Below are positions 34,678 to 44,400 of a stretch of 64,000 nucleotides of DNA, piece after piece. The notes under the pieces were generated by a model. That model was not told the DNA's origin, searched no databases, and saw only the letters and a program-made list of their open reading frames with translations. Source of the DNA: Kineosporia babensis (GTDB lineage Bacteria > Actinomycetota > Actinomycetes > Actinomycetales > Kineosporiaceae); NCBI RefSeq assembly GCF_021129305.1, contig NZ_JAJOMB010000006.1:310001-374000 (forward strand). Reading direction: 5' to 3'. A program made the translations under genes and the position numbers. Position 1 is the stretch's first letter. The number at the start of each line of letters is the position of its first letter.

Positions 34678-36065
34678 TTCACCTCGACCTTGGTGATCGA
34701 GTCGTCCTCGCGCACGGCGTCGGTCAGGTCCTGCATCTTCTTGGTCAGGTCGGCGACCGAGGAGTCACCGGCCAGGAAGGAGTTCCACAGCACCAGCATG
34801 TCCGGGCCGAAACCGTAGAGGTCCTTGAAGGTGTGCGAGAAGGCGTCGGCACCCGCCGCCTCGATCATCTTGGTCTGAGAGACCAGGGCGGTGGAGCCGA
34901 AGCCGTCCTCCGGGACGGTGCCCTTGACGATCGTGGAGGCGAGCTTGGCCTCGGCGAAGGCGGTGGCCGCCTCCTTGGAGAGCATGGTGCGCAGCAGTTC
35001 CTTGCCGCCGGCCTTGTTCTTGGCCTTGGTCGGCACGAAGAACGGCTCACCGGCCGAGGCGTGCACCGCGGTGGCGGGCAGCACCGAGGAGGCGGTGGCC
35101 GGAGGAGCCGGGAAGCCGGTCATCTGGAAGTCGTCGGCCGTCTGCTCCTTCATCTCGTTCTCGATCCACGAGCCGGACGGGTACAGCACGAACTCCTTGG
35201 CCTGGCTCCACTGCGCCTGGGCAGCGGTGAACTGGGTGCCGGCGCCACCGGGCCGGAAGTAGCCGGCGGCCACCGCCTCACCCATCGCGGTGAGCACGGC
35301 CTGCACCGCGGGCAGGCTCCAGCAGTCGGCGGCCAGGTTGCCCAGCGCGATCCGGACGTCGTGACCACCCTCGACGATGGCCGAGTCGATGGCCAGCGTG
35401 AGGTAGTAGTCGGCGGCCTCCTTGCCCCAGCCGAACAGGTACAGGTCCTCGGCCTTGGCCTGGGCGCCGAGCTCGAGGATCTCCGCCCAGGTGGTCGGGA
35501 CGCTCCAGCCCTTCTCCTCGAAGAGCGAGGCGGAGTACCAGATGCCGTACAGGGTGAGGCAGTAGTTGATCGCCACCAGCTTGCCGTTGACCGTGGTGTC
35601 GTTCAGCATGCCGTCGTACAGGGTCTCGCGGATCGCGGTGCCCTCGAGGTTGACCGCGTCGACCACCTCGGTGAGGTCGTCCACCTGCTCGAACAGGGCG
35701 CTGTCGGCGATCTTGTCGGCACCGGAGTTGTCCAGCAGGTCCGGCGGGTTGCCGGCCACGAACCGCGGCTGCATCTGGGTGGCGATCTGGGTCGAGGCGG
35801 TCACCTGGACCGAGACCCCGTCCTGGGTGCCACCCAGGATCTTGCCGGCGTTCTCGACGTAGTCGACGCCGTAGCCGCCGTCGAAGATCACGGCGTCGAC
35901 CTTGCTGTCGGCGGCGACACCGAACGGGTTGGTCGCGCTGACCTCACCGGTGGCGCCGGTCGCCTCGGAGCCGGAGGAACAGGAGGCGAGTGCGATACCG
36001 GTCGGCAGGGTCAGGCCGACGACACCGGCGAAGCGCAGGAAGCCACGGCGGTCGAGCTGGGACAT
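34674..36065 (-). CDS. Sugar-binding lipoprotein of ABC transporter (NgcE-like)
   Basis: 463 residues; ATG with AGAAGGA seven bases upstream. The N-terminus has twin arginines (LDRRGFLRFAG) and a lipobox (ALASC), so it is probably Tat-exported and lipid-anchored. The rest has the two-lobe CUT1 binding-protein pattern: VTASTQIATQMQPRF, GNPPDLLDNSGAD, KLVAINYCLTLYGIWY and PATAVHASAGEPFFVPTKAKN. The double-residue LDNSGAD and GIWYS segments are like NgcE, the GlcNAc/diacetylchitobiose-binding protein of Streptomyces (recalled). Ligand deduced mostly from neighbouring GlcNAc kinase and GH20. Confidence 0.88.
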   Translation of the reverse strand: MSQLDRRGFLRFAGVVGLTLPTGIALASCSSGSEATGATGEVSATNPFGVAADSKVDAVIFDGGYGVDYVENAGKILGGTQDGVSVQVTASTQIATQMQPRFVAGNPPDLLDNSGADKIADSALFEQVDDLTEVVDAVNLEGTAIRETLYDGMLNDTTVNGKLVAINYCLTLYGIWYSASLFEEKGWSVPTTWAEILELGAQAKAEDLYLFGWGKEAADYYLTLAIDSAIVEGGHDVRIALGNLAADCWSLPAVQAVLTAMGEAVAAGYFRPGGAGTQFTAAQAQWSQAKEFVLYPSGSWIENEMKEQTADDFQMTGFPAPPATASSVLPATAVHASAGEPFFVPTKAKNKAGGKELLRTMLSKEAATAFAEAKLASTIVKGTVPEDGFGSTALVSQTKMIEAAGADAFSHTFKDLYGFGPDMLVLWNSFLAGDSSVADLTKKMQDLTDAVREDDSITKVEVK

Positions 36066-36113
36066 GGGCAGATCCTTCTTCGATAAGGGTTGGCTGATCG
36101 GGACCGGGCAATT

Positions 36114-36884
36114 TCAGGCGTAGCGGCGAATGCGGTCGCCGTACTTGCTCTCCAGAGCATGGTTGTGCTCGTCCCCGCTGGGGATGTTGGCCGAGATGTA
36201 CAGCGGAGCGGGGGTTTCGGTGCTGCCCAGACGATGGGCGATGCCCACGGTGAGCAGCTGGGCGATGAAGGCCGAGGTGATCGAGGAGACCGCGCCCACA
36301 CCGAGACCGCCCGGGCTCTCCAGCGTGGTGTCCCCGTAGGGTGCCCGGTTGTCGATGACGACGTCGGCGATCTCGGAAAGACGCTTGCCACTGGGGTGTT
36401 TGGGGGTGACGGCCGCGGTGTGCGCCAGGCTGGTGACCGCGATGACCTTGTGCCCGTGCTCCTGGGCGAGCAGGGCGGTGCCGACGATGCTGCCGTTGAC
36501 CCCCGAGTTCGAGGCGATCACGAACACGTCGGCCGGGTCGCGGTCGATCGTCGCGAACAGGTCCTCGGCGATCCGCGGGTCCCGTTCCAGTGGCGGCTGA
36601 CCGGCCAGTTCGGCCACCGAGTGCTTGCCGTGCAGCACCACGTTGCGCAGCGCCACCTTGTTGGTCGGGATCAAACCGCCTGCCCGCCCGGCGATCTCCA
36701 TGGCGAAGGCCTCGGAGTGCCCGGTGCCGAACGCCTGGATCACCCCGCCGGCCTCGATCGCATCGGACAGCAGGGCGATCGCGGGCTCCAGCGCCCCCGC
36801 GGCCGCGTCCTCGGCGATCGCCGCCAGACGCGTGCTCACCTCCTGGTGGAGGTCGCGAGCGGGGGAGAAGGACGGAACCGGCAT
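36114..36884 (-). CDS. SIS-domain protein (UPF0309-like), amino-sugar operon
   Basis: 256 residues; ATG 36884 has GAGGAG five bases upstream, better than the upstream in-frame start at 36917. One SIS domain: QAFGTGHSEAFAMEIAGRAGG, VFVIASNSGVNGSIVGTAL and HKVIAVTSLAHTAAV are phosphosugar-binding strands and loops. SIS proteins isomerise or sense phosphosugars; this family (UPF0309) resembles GlcNAc-6-P or etherase-type enzymes but its reaction is not settled. First gene of the six-gene operon, divergent from the RpiR regulator, which also carries an SIS domain and likely senses the same metabolite. Confidence 0.85.
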   Translation of the reverse strand: MPVPSFSPARDLHQEVSTRLAAIAEDAAAGALEPAIALLSDAIEAGGVIQAFGTGHSEAFAMEIAGRAGGLIPTNKVALRNVVLHGKHSVAELAGQPPLERDPRIAEDLFATIDRDPADVFVIASNSGVNGSIVGTALLAQEHGHKVIAVTSLAHTAAVTPKHPSGKRLSEIADVVIDNRAPYGDTTLESPGGLGVGAVSSITSAFIAQLLTVGIAHRLGSTETPAPLYISANIPSGDEHNHALESKYGDRIRRYA

Positions 36885-37024
36885 GGACGCTCCTCGACTG
36901 AATCGATCAGCCACCACGGCGGCGGTGGCCGGTTAGGCGATTCAGTGTTGAGCTGTTTTGACCGGCCTGTCCAGTAATGTCGACGAACGGCATGAATGGT
37001 TTACACGGCGGCAATGGATGTGGC

Positions 37025-37035
37025 TGAATGATTCA
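37025..37035. promoter_or_regulatory. Candidate RpiR operator
   Basis: TGAATGATTCA is an 11-base palindrome (centre G) in the 223-base divergent spacer. A related imperfect copy CTGAATCGATCAG lies at 36898-36910, near the SIS gene start. RpiR-family proteins often bind TGAA-n-TTCA-like sites, so both may be operators. Unproven. Confidence 0.4.
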
Positions 37036-37107
37036 TCTTTCTTGACGGCCAGATCCGGCTTCGTGAGAATCCTGCTGTCCGCCGCCCATCGAGGAGGGCC
37101 CGAGTCG

Positions 37108-38025
37108 ATGCCCGGCCTGCAGGGGACCAGAACAGTAGGGGTGACGGAGCTGATCCGGGACGCCCTTCCGGACCTGTCGCACTCGCTCGCCCGGGTGGCC
37201 CGGGCCGTGCTGCAGGACCCGACGGCCGTGGCCGGGCTCTCGGCCGATCAGCTGGCCGGCCGCGCGGGGGTCTCGCAGGCCAGCGTCACCCGGTTCTGCA
37301 AGGCGATCGGGCTGGATTCGTACCAGGGGCTGCTGTTGCGGATCGCGCAGGAGAGCGGCCGGTACGCCGGGCCCTGGTCGATCACCGAGCTGAGCAACGA
37401 CATCAGCCCGGACGACCCGCTGGACAAGGTGCTGGAGACGGTGGCCGCGGCCGACATGCGCAGCCTCGAGCAGGCCAAGGAACGTCTCGACCTGAAGGCG
37501 CTGGAACGCGGCGCCCAGGCGATCGCCAAGGCCCGCCGGGTGGATCTGTACGGCGTCGGCGGATCCGGGGCGGTGGCCAACGAACTGGAGATGCGGCTGT
37601 TCGGCATCGGGGTGCAGGCCCGGGCCTGGCTGGAGGTGCACGGTGCCGTCACCTCGGCCTCGCTGCTGACCACCCGGGACGTGGCGGTGGGGGTCTCCGA
37701 CTCGGGGGTGACCGCCGAGACCTTCGAGGCGCTGCAGAGGGCCCGCGAACGCGGAGCCATCACGATCGCCATCACCCGGCGCTCATCGTCACCGTTGGCG
37801 GCCATGGCCGACATCCAGCTTGCGGTCAGCGGTTTCGACACCAAGTTCCGGGCCGGATCGTTCGCCTCCCGGCACGTCCAGCTCCTGGTGGCCGACGTGC
37901 TCTATGTGCGGGTGGCCCAGTTGGGCTTCGACCGGGCCTCGGCCGCCATCGCCCTGACCTCGCACCTGGCCCCCAGCCACTCGGTGGTGGGGCGGCGCCC
38001 AGGCCGCAGGAGCGCGAGCCCTTAG
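37108..38025 (+). CDS. MurR/RpiR family transcriptional regulator
   Basis: 305 residues from ATG 37108 (GAGGAGGG upstream); the open frame extends 50 codons further but without typical coding bias. The N-terminal RpiR helix-turn-helix is LAGRAGVSQASVTRFCKAIGLDSYQGLLLRI split over residues about 40-75. The C-terminal SIS domain is VDLYGVGGSGAVANELEMRL through VGVSDSGVTAETFEALQRA. It should sense GlcNAc-6-P or a related phosphosugar and control the divergent operon at 29983-36884. Confidence 0.9.
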   Translation: MPGLQGTRTVGVTELIRDALPDLSHSLARVARAVLQDPTAVAGLSADQLAGRAGVSQASVTRFCKAIGLDSYQGLLLRIAQESGRYAGPWSITELSNDISPDDPLDKVLETVAAADMRSLEQAKERLDLKALERGAQAIAKARRVDLYGVGGSGAVANELEMRLFGIGVQARAWLEVHGAVTSASLLTTRDVAVGVSDSGVTAETFEALQRARERGAITIAITRRSSSPLAAMADIQLAVSGFDTKFRAGSFASRHVQLLVADVLYVRVAQLGFDRASAAIALTSHLAPSHSVVGRRPGRRSASP

Positions 38026-38222
38026 CCGTTCTGCGGTTGCCGGACTGCTGTGACAACAATCCCTGACGGGCTCACCGGGCTGGCCGCGATCGTCCGTCGC
38101 TGTGGTTCTTTCGTCGCACTGCCGTCCGCCCGGAGGATGAAGCCTTCCACCGCCACCCCCTGCCAGGATGAGCCCGCGCTCGCAGATCGGGTCTGCGGAC
38201 GGCTCGGGCAGGAGGCCTGGCA

Positions 38223-38591
38223 GTGAAGACAGTCGACAGTGTTCTGGGGTTCGTGATCCTCGCGGAATGGTTACTGGCGTTCGGATATCTGGGGTTCAGA
38301 TTCGCCCGCACGCTGGGCCGGATGCGCCAGGGCGCGGTGATCAACCAGAACGCGGCGTCCCAGAGTTACGAGGCCGTGGTGGTGGGGCGACGGGTCGACG
38401 TGACCGGCGCAGCCAAGCGCCAGGAGGAGGCAACCCACTTCCAGTACCTGACTTTCGAGGGCCCGGACCAGGCCCGGCAGGAATTCCTGATCAAGAACGG
38501 CGACCACCACTGGATCCGGACCGGTGCTCGCGGCCTGCTCAGTCACCAGGGCCTGCAGTACACCGGATTCGTCCCCCACCGGCAGAGCTGA
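38223..38591 (+). CDS. Small one-pass membrane protein, DUF2500-like
   Basis: 122 residues; GTG with CAGGAGG eight bases upstream. One N-terminal membrane helix (VLGFVILAEWLLAFGYLGF), then a short beta-rich domain containing HFQYLTFEGPDQARQEFLIK and ending GLLSHQGLQYTGFV. The YxxFE...EF and QGxxYxGF pattern is that of small DUF2500-type proteins. Function unknown. The next gene is a diverged paralogue, so the two probably form one unit. Confidence 0.7.
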   Translation: MKTVDSVLGFVILAEWLLAFGYLGFRFARTLGRMRQGAVINQNAASQSYEAVVVGRRVDVTGAAKRQEEATHFQYLTFEGPDQARQEFLIKNGDHHWIRTGARGLLSHQGLQYTGFVPHRQS

Positions 38592-38606
38592 AGGAGCCTC
38601 CTAGAG

Positions 38607-39009
38607 ATGACCACGACCCTGGGCCTGATCGGCTTCCTGATCCTGACCAACGCCGTCTTCGGTTACATCCTGTTCGGCATCACGCCGGGGACGATCCGAC
38701 AGCGACTGCGCGACAACGGCCGGCCCAAGGAGGAACTGCCCTCCCAGCTGGTGGCCAAGCGGCACGAGGTGCATCTGCAGCACGGCGAGGGCGATCCCTG
38801 GCACCACACCCGCTACTTCGCCGCATTCCAGGTCTCGGGGCGCTCCAGCTGGGTCAGCAACGTGCTCTTGCCGATCCCGCGACGAGCGTCGGGAGTTTCC
38901 CCTGGGAGCTACCGAGTGGGGACTGCTGGCCGAGGGCGATCACGGGGTGCGGCGGTGTCAGGGCTCCCGCTATCTCGGGTTCCGGCGTGAGCCCGGGCTC
39001 GCTGAATAA
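38607..39009 (+). pseudogene. DUF2500-like paralogue with apparent +1 frameshift near 38880
   Basis: It opens at ATG 38607 (GAAGGAG upstream) with a membrane helix (TLGLIGFLILTNAVFGYILF) and runs in frame to about 38879 (TRYFAAFQVSGRSSW, SNVLLPIP). The in-frame continuation to 38990 is Arg/Ser/Gly junk. The +1 frame from 38881 instead gives DERREFPLGATEWGLLAEGD and CQGSRYLGFRREPGLAE, ending TAA at 39009. That matches the end of the upstream paralogue (GLLSHQGLQYTGFV) and the DUF2500 plan. So one base appears inserted near 38880, either a real mutation, programmed shift or sequencing error. Confidence 0.7.
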
Positions 39010-39051
39010 TCCGTTTCCCGGAGGGTCGGGATACGTCATGATCCTGGCACG

Positions 39052-39636
39052 ATGTCACGGACGAAACGGCGTAGGACGCCACCGGAGAAGAAGGCGCTGA
39101 GTCTCGCGAGGGATCGGCGCAATGCCCACGGAGAGCATGACAAGGCCTCTCGGCGAAGGATTCCCGCGAACAAGCGGCGGGTGAACCGGGCCAACCGCCG
39201 GGTGGAGGAGCACCATCTGGCGATCGCGGCGCGCGGCGACGAGGACACGGTGCTGCGCGTGGAGGAACGCCTGCTCGGACGGACCCGGCAGACCTGGCGC
39301 AAGACGCCGGACCGGCCGCTGGGGGAGCACCGGGCCCGGCAGCGGAAGCGGCGGGCGCAGAGCTACCGCTCGCACCGCTTCATGCAGTACGTGAACGGCA
39401 CGCGGCCGGTCCCGGCCGACCTCGACCCGAACCAGGCCGACTGGGTGTTCACGTTCCAGTACTGGTCGGCCGAGGCCGAGGTGATCCAGGACCGGGCCAC
39501 ACAGGAGAAGGCCCGCGCGGCCCGGCAGAAGGAGTTCGACCGCCAGGACGCGCGGCGCAAGCTGGCCGAGCGGCGCGCAGCCCACCGCAAGGCCGCCGTT
39601 CAGCAGCGCAAAGGGCTGGCCGAGGGCGGATTCTGA
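39052..39636 (+). CDS. Small highly basic protein of unknown function
   Basis: 194 residues, very rich in Arg, Lys, Ala and Gln. It opens MSRTKRRRTPPEKKAL and has long charged helices (NRRVEEHHLAIAARGDEDTV; EKARAARQKEFDRQDARRKL). No membrane segment or signal. The central stretch DWVFTFQYWSAEAEVIQDR is the only non-basic part. Composition suggests nucleic acid or ribosome binding, but I recognise no family. Ribosome site is weak. Codon use is normal for the window, so it is probably real. Confidence 0.6.
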   Translation: MSRTKRRRTPPEKKALSLARDRRNAHGEHDKASRRRIPANKRRVNRANRRVEEHHLAIAARGDEDTVLRVEERLLGRTRQTWRKTPDRPLGEHRARQRKRRAQSYRSHRFMQYVNGTRPVPADLDPNQADWVFTFQYWSAEAEVIQDRATQEKARAARQKEFDRQDARRKLAERRAAHRKAAVQQRKGLAEGGF

Positions 39637-39656
39637 TCGTCCTCATGCCCATCGCC

Positions 39657-39662
39657 TACACT
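39657..39662 (+). promoter_or_regulatory. -10 box of leaderless acetyltransferase gene
   Basis: TACACT ends seven bases before the GTG at 39670 and no ribosome site intervenes, the usual actinobacterial leaderless arrangement. Confidence 0.55.
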
Positions 39663-39669
39663 TCACCGG

Positions 39670-40263
39670 GTGACGCGGGCGGAGCAGGACGTGCTGGAAG
39701 GTATCCGAGCGGGCCGGCTTTACACCGAGACCGAGGCGGCCTTCCGGGATCCGCTGCGCCGCGCCGAGGAGATCTTCGCGTACAACCTCACGCCTCCTTC
39801 ACAACCGGAGCGCCGGCGGGAACTGCTGGAGGTCATTCTGGGCTCGGTCGGGGAGCGCACCGTTCTCCTGCCGCCGTTCCAGGCGGGCTTCGGCAGTAAC
39901 GTGCATATTGGCGACGACTTCTTCGGCAACGTCAACATCACGTTCGTGGACGACGTCGAGATCCGGATCGGTCACGGCGTGATGATCGCCCCGAGCGTCA
40001 CGCTCACCACCACCGGCCATCCGGTGCACCCCGATCTGCGGGTGGACTTCCGGCGGTTCTCGGAGCCGATCGTGATCGAGGACAAGGTGTGGATCGGCAG
40101 CAACGCGGTCGTGCTGCCGGGGGTGCGGATCGGCTACGGGTCGGTGATCGGGGCCGGCAGCGTGGTCACCCAGGACGTTGCGCCGATGAGCATCGCGACG
40201 GGGGTTCCGTGCCGGGTCCAGCGGGCCATCACCGACGCCGATCTGGCTCAGCGGCAGGCCTAG
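39670..40263 (+). CDS. Sugar O-acetyltransferase, maltose/galactoside acetyltransferase type
   Basis: 197 residues, GTG start, probably leaderless. N-terminal helical Mac domain (EQDVLEGIRAGRLYTETEAAF), then left-handed beta-helix hexapeptide repeats (VHIGDDFFGNVNITFVDDVE; IGHGVMIAPSVTL). The catalytic His is in TTTGHPVHPD, and the trimer-closing coil KVWIGSNAVVLPGVRIG is complete. Transfers acetyl from acetyl-CoA to a sugar hydroxyl in the cytoplasm. A second, diverged copy lies at 40716. Confidence 0.9.
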   Translation: MTRAEQDVLEGIRAGRLYTETEAAFRDPLRRAEEIFAYNLTPPSQPERRRELLEVILGSVGERTVLLPPFQAGFGSNVHIGDDFFGNVNITFVDDVEIRIGHGVMIAPSVTLTTTGHPVHPDLRVDFRRFSEPIVIEDKVWIGSNAVVLPGVRIGYGSVIGAGSVVTQDVAPMSIATGVPCRVQRAITDADLAQRQA

Positions 40264-40276
40264 TCTCTGTCGCCCC

Positions 40277-40627
40277 CTAGCTCCACCCGAGGTCGTGCAG
40301 TCGCGCGTCGTCGATCCCGAAGTGGTGGGCCACCTCGTGCCGGACCGTGATCCGGACCTCCTGCGCCACCTCCTGCTCGGTCTCGCAGATCGCCAGGGTC
40401 GGGTTGCGGAAGATCAGGATGCGGTCGGGCAGGCTACCGGCGGCCCACCACTCGTCCCGTTCGGTCAGCGGCGTGCCCTCGTACAGGCCCAGCAGGTCGG
40501 GGTCGTCCTCGGGGGCGTCGTCCTCGACCAGGATGACGACGTTGCGCAGATTCCTGGTCAGCTGCGGCGGGATCTCGTCCAGGGCCAGGCCGACCAGCCG
40601 TTCGAATGCCTCGCGCGTCATCTCCAT
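40277..40627 (-). CDS. Zincin-like metallopeptidase family protein
   Basis: 116 residues (ATG 40627; GTG 40630 also possible). The motif RHEVAHHFGIDDARL carries HEXXH plus a downstream Asp, as in the small actinobacterial 'metallopeptidase family' proteins of about 115-120 residues. IPPQLTRNLRNVVILVED and LLGLYEGTPLTER are also typical of that family. Cytoplasmic. Peptidase activity is not demonstrated for the family. Monocistronic, between two acetyltransferase genes on the other strand. Confidence 0.85.
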   Translation of the reverse strand: MEMTREAFERLVGLALDEIPPQLTRNLRNVVILVEDDAPEDDPDLLGLYEGTPLTERDEWWAAGSLPDRILIFRNPTLAICETEQEVAQEVRITVRHEVAHHFGIDDARLHDLGWS

Positions 40628-40701
40628 CACGACACCGATCTTTCCCTACCAGGCTGAGAGCCGTATGGCACCGGTCAGGGGCTCTGCGCAGCCCGTCGTT
40701 C

Positions 40702-40707
40702 TAGACT
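40702..40707 (+). promoter_or_regulatory. -10 box of second leaderless acetyltransferase gene
   Basis: TAGACT ends eight bases before the GTG at 40716; there is no ribosome site. Same arrangement as the acetyltransferase at 39670 and the AraC gene. Confidence 0.6.
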
Positions 40708-40715
40708 GGCCGGCC

Positions 40716-41312
40716 GTGACCCTGGACGAACAGTTCGCGCTGATGGCCACCGGTTTGCCGTACGACGACCTCAGGCCGGAGCTGATCCAGGCTCGTGTGG
40801 CCGCGGTGCAGGCGACGAGCGACTACAACACTGCTTATGGACGTCCGCAGCCAGAACGCGAGGCACTGTTGCGGAAAGTGGTGGGCTCGGTGGGTGAGGG
40901 CGGCAACTTCGAGCCGACGTTCCGCTGCGAGTTCGGCCGGAACATCCATCTGGGCAAGCACTTCTTCGCGAACTTCGACTGCGTGATGCTCGACGGCGCC
41001 CCGATCCGGATCGGGGACAACGTGCTGCTCGGGCCCAAGGTGGGCCTGTACACGTCCAACCATGCCCTGGATCCGGGAGAGCGGCGGGAAGGGGCCTGCG
41101 TGGCCCGGCCGATCACGATCGGCAACGACGTGTGGATCGGCGGCGGGGCGAGCGTCCTGCCGGGGGTCACCATCGGGGACGGTGCCGTGGTCGCGGCGGC
41201 TGCAGTGGTGACCAGGGACGTCCCCTCCCGGACGGTGGTGGCCGGCAATCCGGCGCGGGTGCTGCGGGAGATCACGGACGCCGATCGCACCGGGTATACG
41301 CCCTCGCACTGA
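40716..41312 (+). CDS. Second sugar O-acetyltransferase
   Basis: 198 residues from GTG 40716, supported by a full Mac domain (TLDEQFALMATGLPYDDLRPEL) that ATG 40743 would truncate. Hexapeptide beta-helix: IHLGKHFFANFDCVMLDGAP, IGDNVLLGPKVGL, catalytic His in YTSNHALDPGER, DVWIGGGASVLPGVTIGDGAV and a terminal GNPARVLREI. Typical maltose O-acetyltransferase plan and closer to canonical family members than the 39670 gene. Confidence 0.92.
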   Translation: MTLDEQFALMATGLPYDDLRPELIQARVAAVQATSDYNTAYGRPQPEREALLRKVVGSVGEGGNFEPTFRCEFGRNIHLGKHFFANFDCVMLDGAPIRIGDNVLLGPKVGLYTSNHALDPGERREGACVARPITIGNDVWIGGGASVLPGVTIGDGAVVAAAAVVTRDVPSRTVVAGNPARVLREITDADRTGYTPSH

Positions 41313-41447
41313 CGCGCACCGGTTCGGCTGACCGCTCGTGGGCAGTCCGGGCTGGTCAGGGGCTCGATCGGCATTTTGTCGGACCCCGTGGCTAGTGTTC
41401 CTCAGCGAATCGAGGAAGTGCTTTTCTGGCGGAGGAAAACCGGGCCC

Positions 41448-44400
41448 ATGCGTGATTTCAGCTTTACCCCGACCTGGCAGCGGCACCTGACTCCCCGTCG
41501 GGGCAGCCTCGGAGCCGCTACCTTCACTCCGGTTCCCCGCGCCGGTGAGACAATTCGGGCCTTGCTCGATCAGCAGGCAGCCGATGTGGAGAGCATGCTG
41601 AGCATGTCGTCCGCTGATCTGCGCGAGGCCGCCGTCGTGCTTCGCGACGGCCTGGAGAACGCCACCCCGCTCGCGGCGGCGCTGCAGGCACTCGCCCTGG
41701 TCCACCGCTGGGACGTCAAGGAGCACAAGGCGCCCTTCGCCGATTACTGGCTGAGCGAGCGTGGTCTGCCGTTCGCCGTCGAGGCGGCGGTCGAGTTGAT
41801 GGGTCTGTGCATCGACACCGGGGGCAACGGTCTTCGTTCCCTGCGGCCCGGGGAGAAGATCGAATCGGGCTACTGGCTGCCGCAGGCCCAGGTGACGCTG
41901 CGGGTACGGGCGGCCCTGGCGGTAGCGTCCGACGCCGAGTACGACGAGATCATCGGCCGGCTGAAAGCACATCGGTCCCGGCACGAGTACCACCGTCTGG
42001 CAACATCTCTGCTGGCGCCGACCGAGACCGCCTGGGTGGAAGAGGACATCGCCGCCACCGCCGCGGTGGGAGACGACTACCGGGGCTTTGCCCTCACCCA
42101 GGCGCTGAGCACGCTCGAGCAGATGGAACGCCTGGAGAAGGCGGTCCGGGCGCCGTGGTACTTCCTGTGGGTGGTGACCGGTAGCCATGCCTACGTGGCC
42201 ACGCTGACCGATGCCCTGGGTACCGGTGTCCTGCCGGTGCTCCTGCGCTGGTTCGACGAGAAGGAACTCGACACCGAGGCCCGGCGGCGGATCCTCTCGG
42301 TGATCGCGCAGATGCCGGCCGAGGCCGCGATCCAGGCGCTCGCCGACCGGGTGAGTGAGAAGTTCGTCCTGCCGGCCCTGCTGGAGGCGTCCGAGCGATT
42401 CCCGGCCCTGGCCCTGAAGGTTCTGGCCGCCGCCGGGAGCCGAGGCCAGCTGGCTGAGCTTCTGACCGCACACGTACGGACCAACCGCGAGCTGGCGCAG
42501 CACGAACTGGCCGCTCTACCGTCGGAGGCCGCGAGCCGGGTGCGGGCCGTGCTGCAGGATGCGGTCGCCCTGGACGAGGCTCCTGCGCAAGCCCTGCCAC
42601 CGCTGCTGGTCACGCCGCCCTGGGTGAACCGGGCCAAGGTCGCCAAACCCGTGGTGGTGGGAGGTTTGAGCTGCGCTGATGTTCCGGTGATCAGCTGGCT
42701 GGAGCAGGAGCAGGAGAAGTTCGGCGTTCACACCGGGTTCGATTTCTCCAACGACTCGCACAGCTGGGAGGAACGAGCCCAGGGCGTGCTGCGCGGCAGC
42801 TCCTTCTGGTGGGAGGGCCCGGCCTTCTTCGCTCTTGCTCCGGAAGAACTGGCCCGGCCCCTCCTGGCGGAGTGGACCCCGCACGAGTACACCGAGGCCG
42901 ACGATCTGGGACCGGTCGTCGCCCGGTTCGGGGTGGCCGCTCTGCCTGCCCTGATCCGCCGGGCCCGGCAGAGCCCGAGCCTGGTGGGCCCGGTGCTGAT
43001 GCCGCTCGCCGCGCCGGTACTGGCCGTGCTGATGGCTGATTGGCTGGCCCGGCTCAAGAGCGTGCGTTCGCTGGCCGCGACCTGGCTGTTGCGCCACGCC
43101 GAGCCCGCCGCCCGCGCGCTGGTTCCGCCGGCTCTGGGTAAGGCCGGGACGGCCCGGCGTCAGGCGGAGAACGCCTTGCTGTACCTGAGCACCCACGGCC
43201 GGCGCGAAAGCGTGGAAGAGGCTGCTCGGGGCTACGGAGAGCAGGCCGAGGCGGCGATCACGGTGCTGCTGGAGCGTGACCCGCTGAGCCTGTTGCCGAG
43301 CAAGGTTCCGGCTCAGCCGGTCTGGGTTCAGGCCGCGGTGCTGCCGCCGGTGCGGCTGCGGGACGGTTCCGGAGTGCTTCCGGCATCGGCGCTCGAGCAC
43401 CTGGTCACGGTTTTCGCCCTCAGCCGGATGGACCAGCCCTACGCCGGGCTGGAAGTGGTCCGCGAAGCGGTGCTCCCGCAGGATCTGGCCGGGTTCGCCT
43501 GGCAGCTGTTCCAGCGCTGGTTCGCGGCCGGCGCGGTGGCCAAGGACAACTGGGCGCTCGACGCTCTGGCCCTGGCCGGGGACGACGAGGCGGTCCGCAA
43601 GCTGACCCCGATGATCCTGGCCTGGCCGGGCGAAGGTGGGCATGCGCGAGCGGTCACCGGGGTGGCGGTCCTGGCCGGGATCGGCACCGACGTGGCGCTC
43701 ATGCACCTGCACAACATCGCCCAGCGGGCCAAGTTCAAGGGCCTGAAAACCGCCGCCCAGGCCAAGATGAGCGAGGTCGCCGAGGCGCTCGGCCTGACCA
43801 GCGAGCAGTTGGCCGACCGGCTGGTCCCGGGACTCGGTCTGGCCGCCGACGGCAGCCTGCGGCTGGACTACGGCCCGCGGCAGTTCGTCGTCGGATTCGA
43901 CGAGCAGCTCAAGCCGTACGTCGCGGACGCCTCCGGCAAGCGGCTGAAGAGCCTGCCCAAGCCCGGCGCGAAGGACGACCCGGAGCTGGCACCGGCCGCC
44001 TACCAGCAGTTCTCGGCGCTGAAGAAGGACGTGCGCCGGATCGGCCCGGACGTGATCCGGCGCCTGGAACGGGCCATGGTCACCAGCCGGCGCTGGAGCG
44101 GCGCCGAGTTCCGGCAGCTCTTCGTGGAGCACCCGCTGCTCTGGCACATCGTCCGCCGTCTGGTCTGGGGCCAGTACGACGAGCAGGACCAGCTGATCGG
44201 AACCTTGCGGGTGGCCGAGGACCGGACCTTCGCCGATGCGGACGACGAGGAGGTCACGCTGAGCGACGACGCGGTGGTCGGGGTGCTCCACCCGCTCCAG
44301 GCGGGCGCCGACGTCCCGCTCTGGGCCGAGGTTCTGGCCGACTACGAGATCCTGCAGCCGTTCGCCCAGCTGGCCCGGCCGGTCTTCGTGCTCACCGAGA

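Noticed and set aside
39052-39636. Ribosomal or histone-like identity for the basic protein
   Set aside because: Charge alone suggests it; no motif of a ribosomal or HU protein is present, so it stays unassigned.
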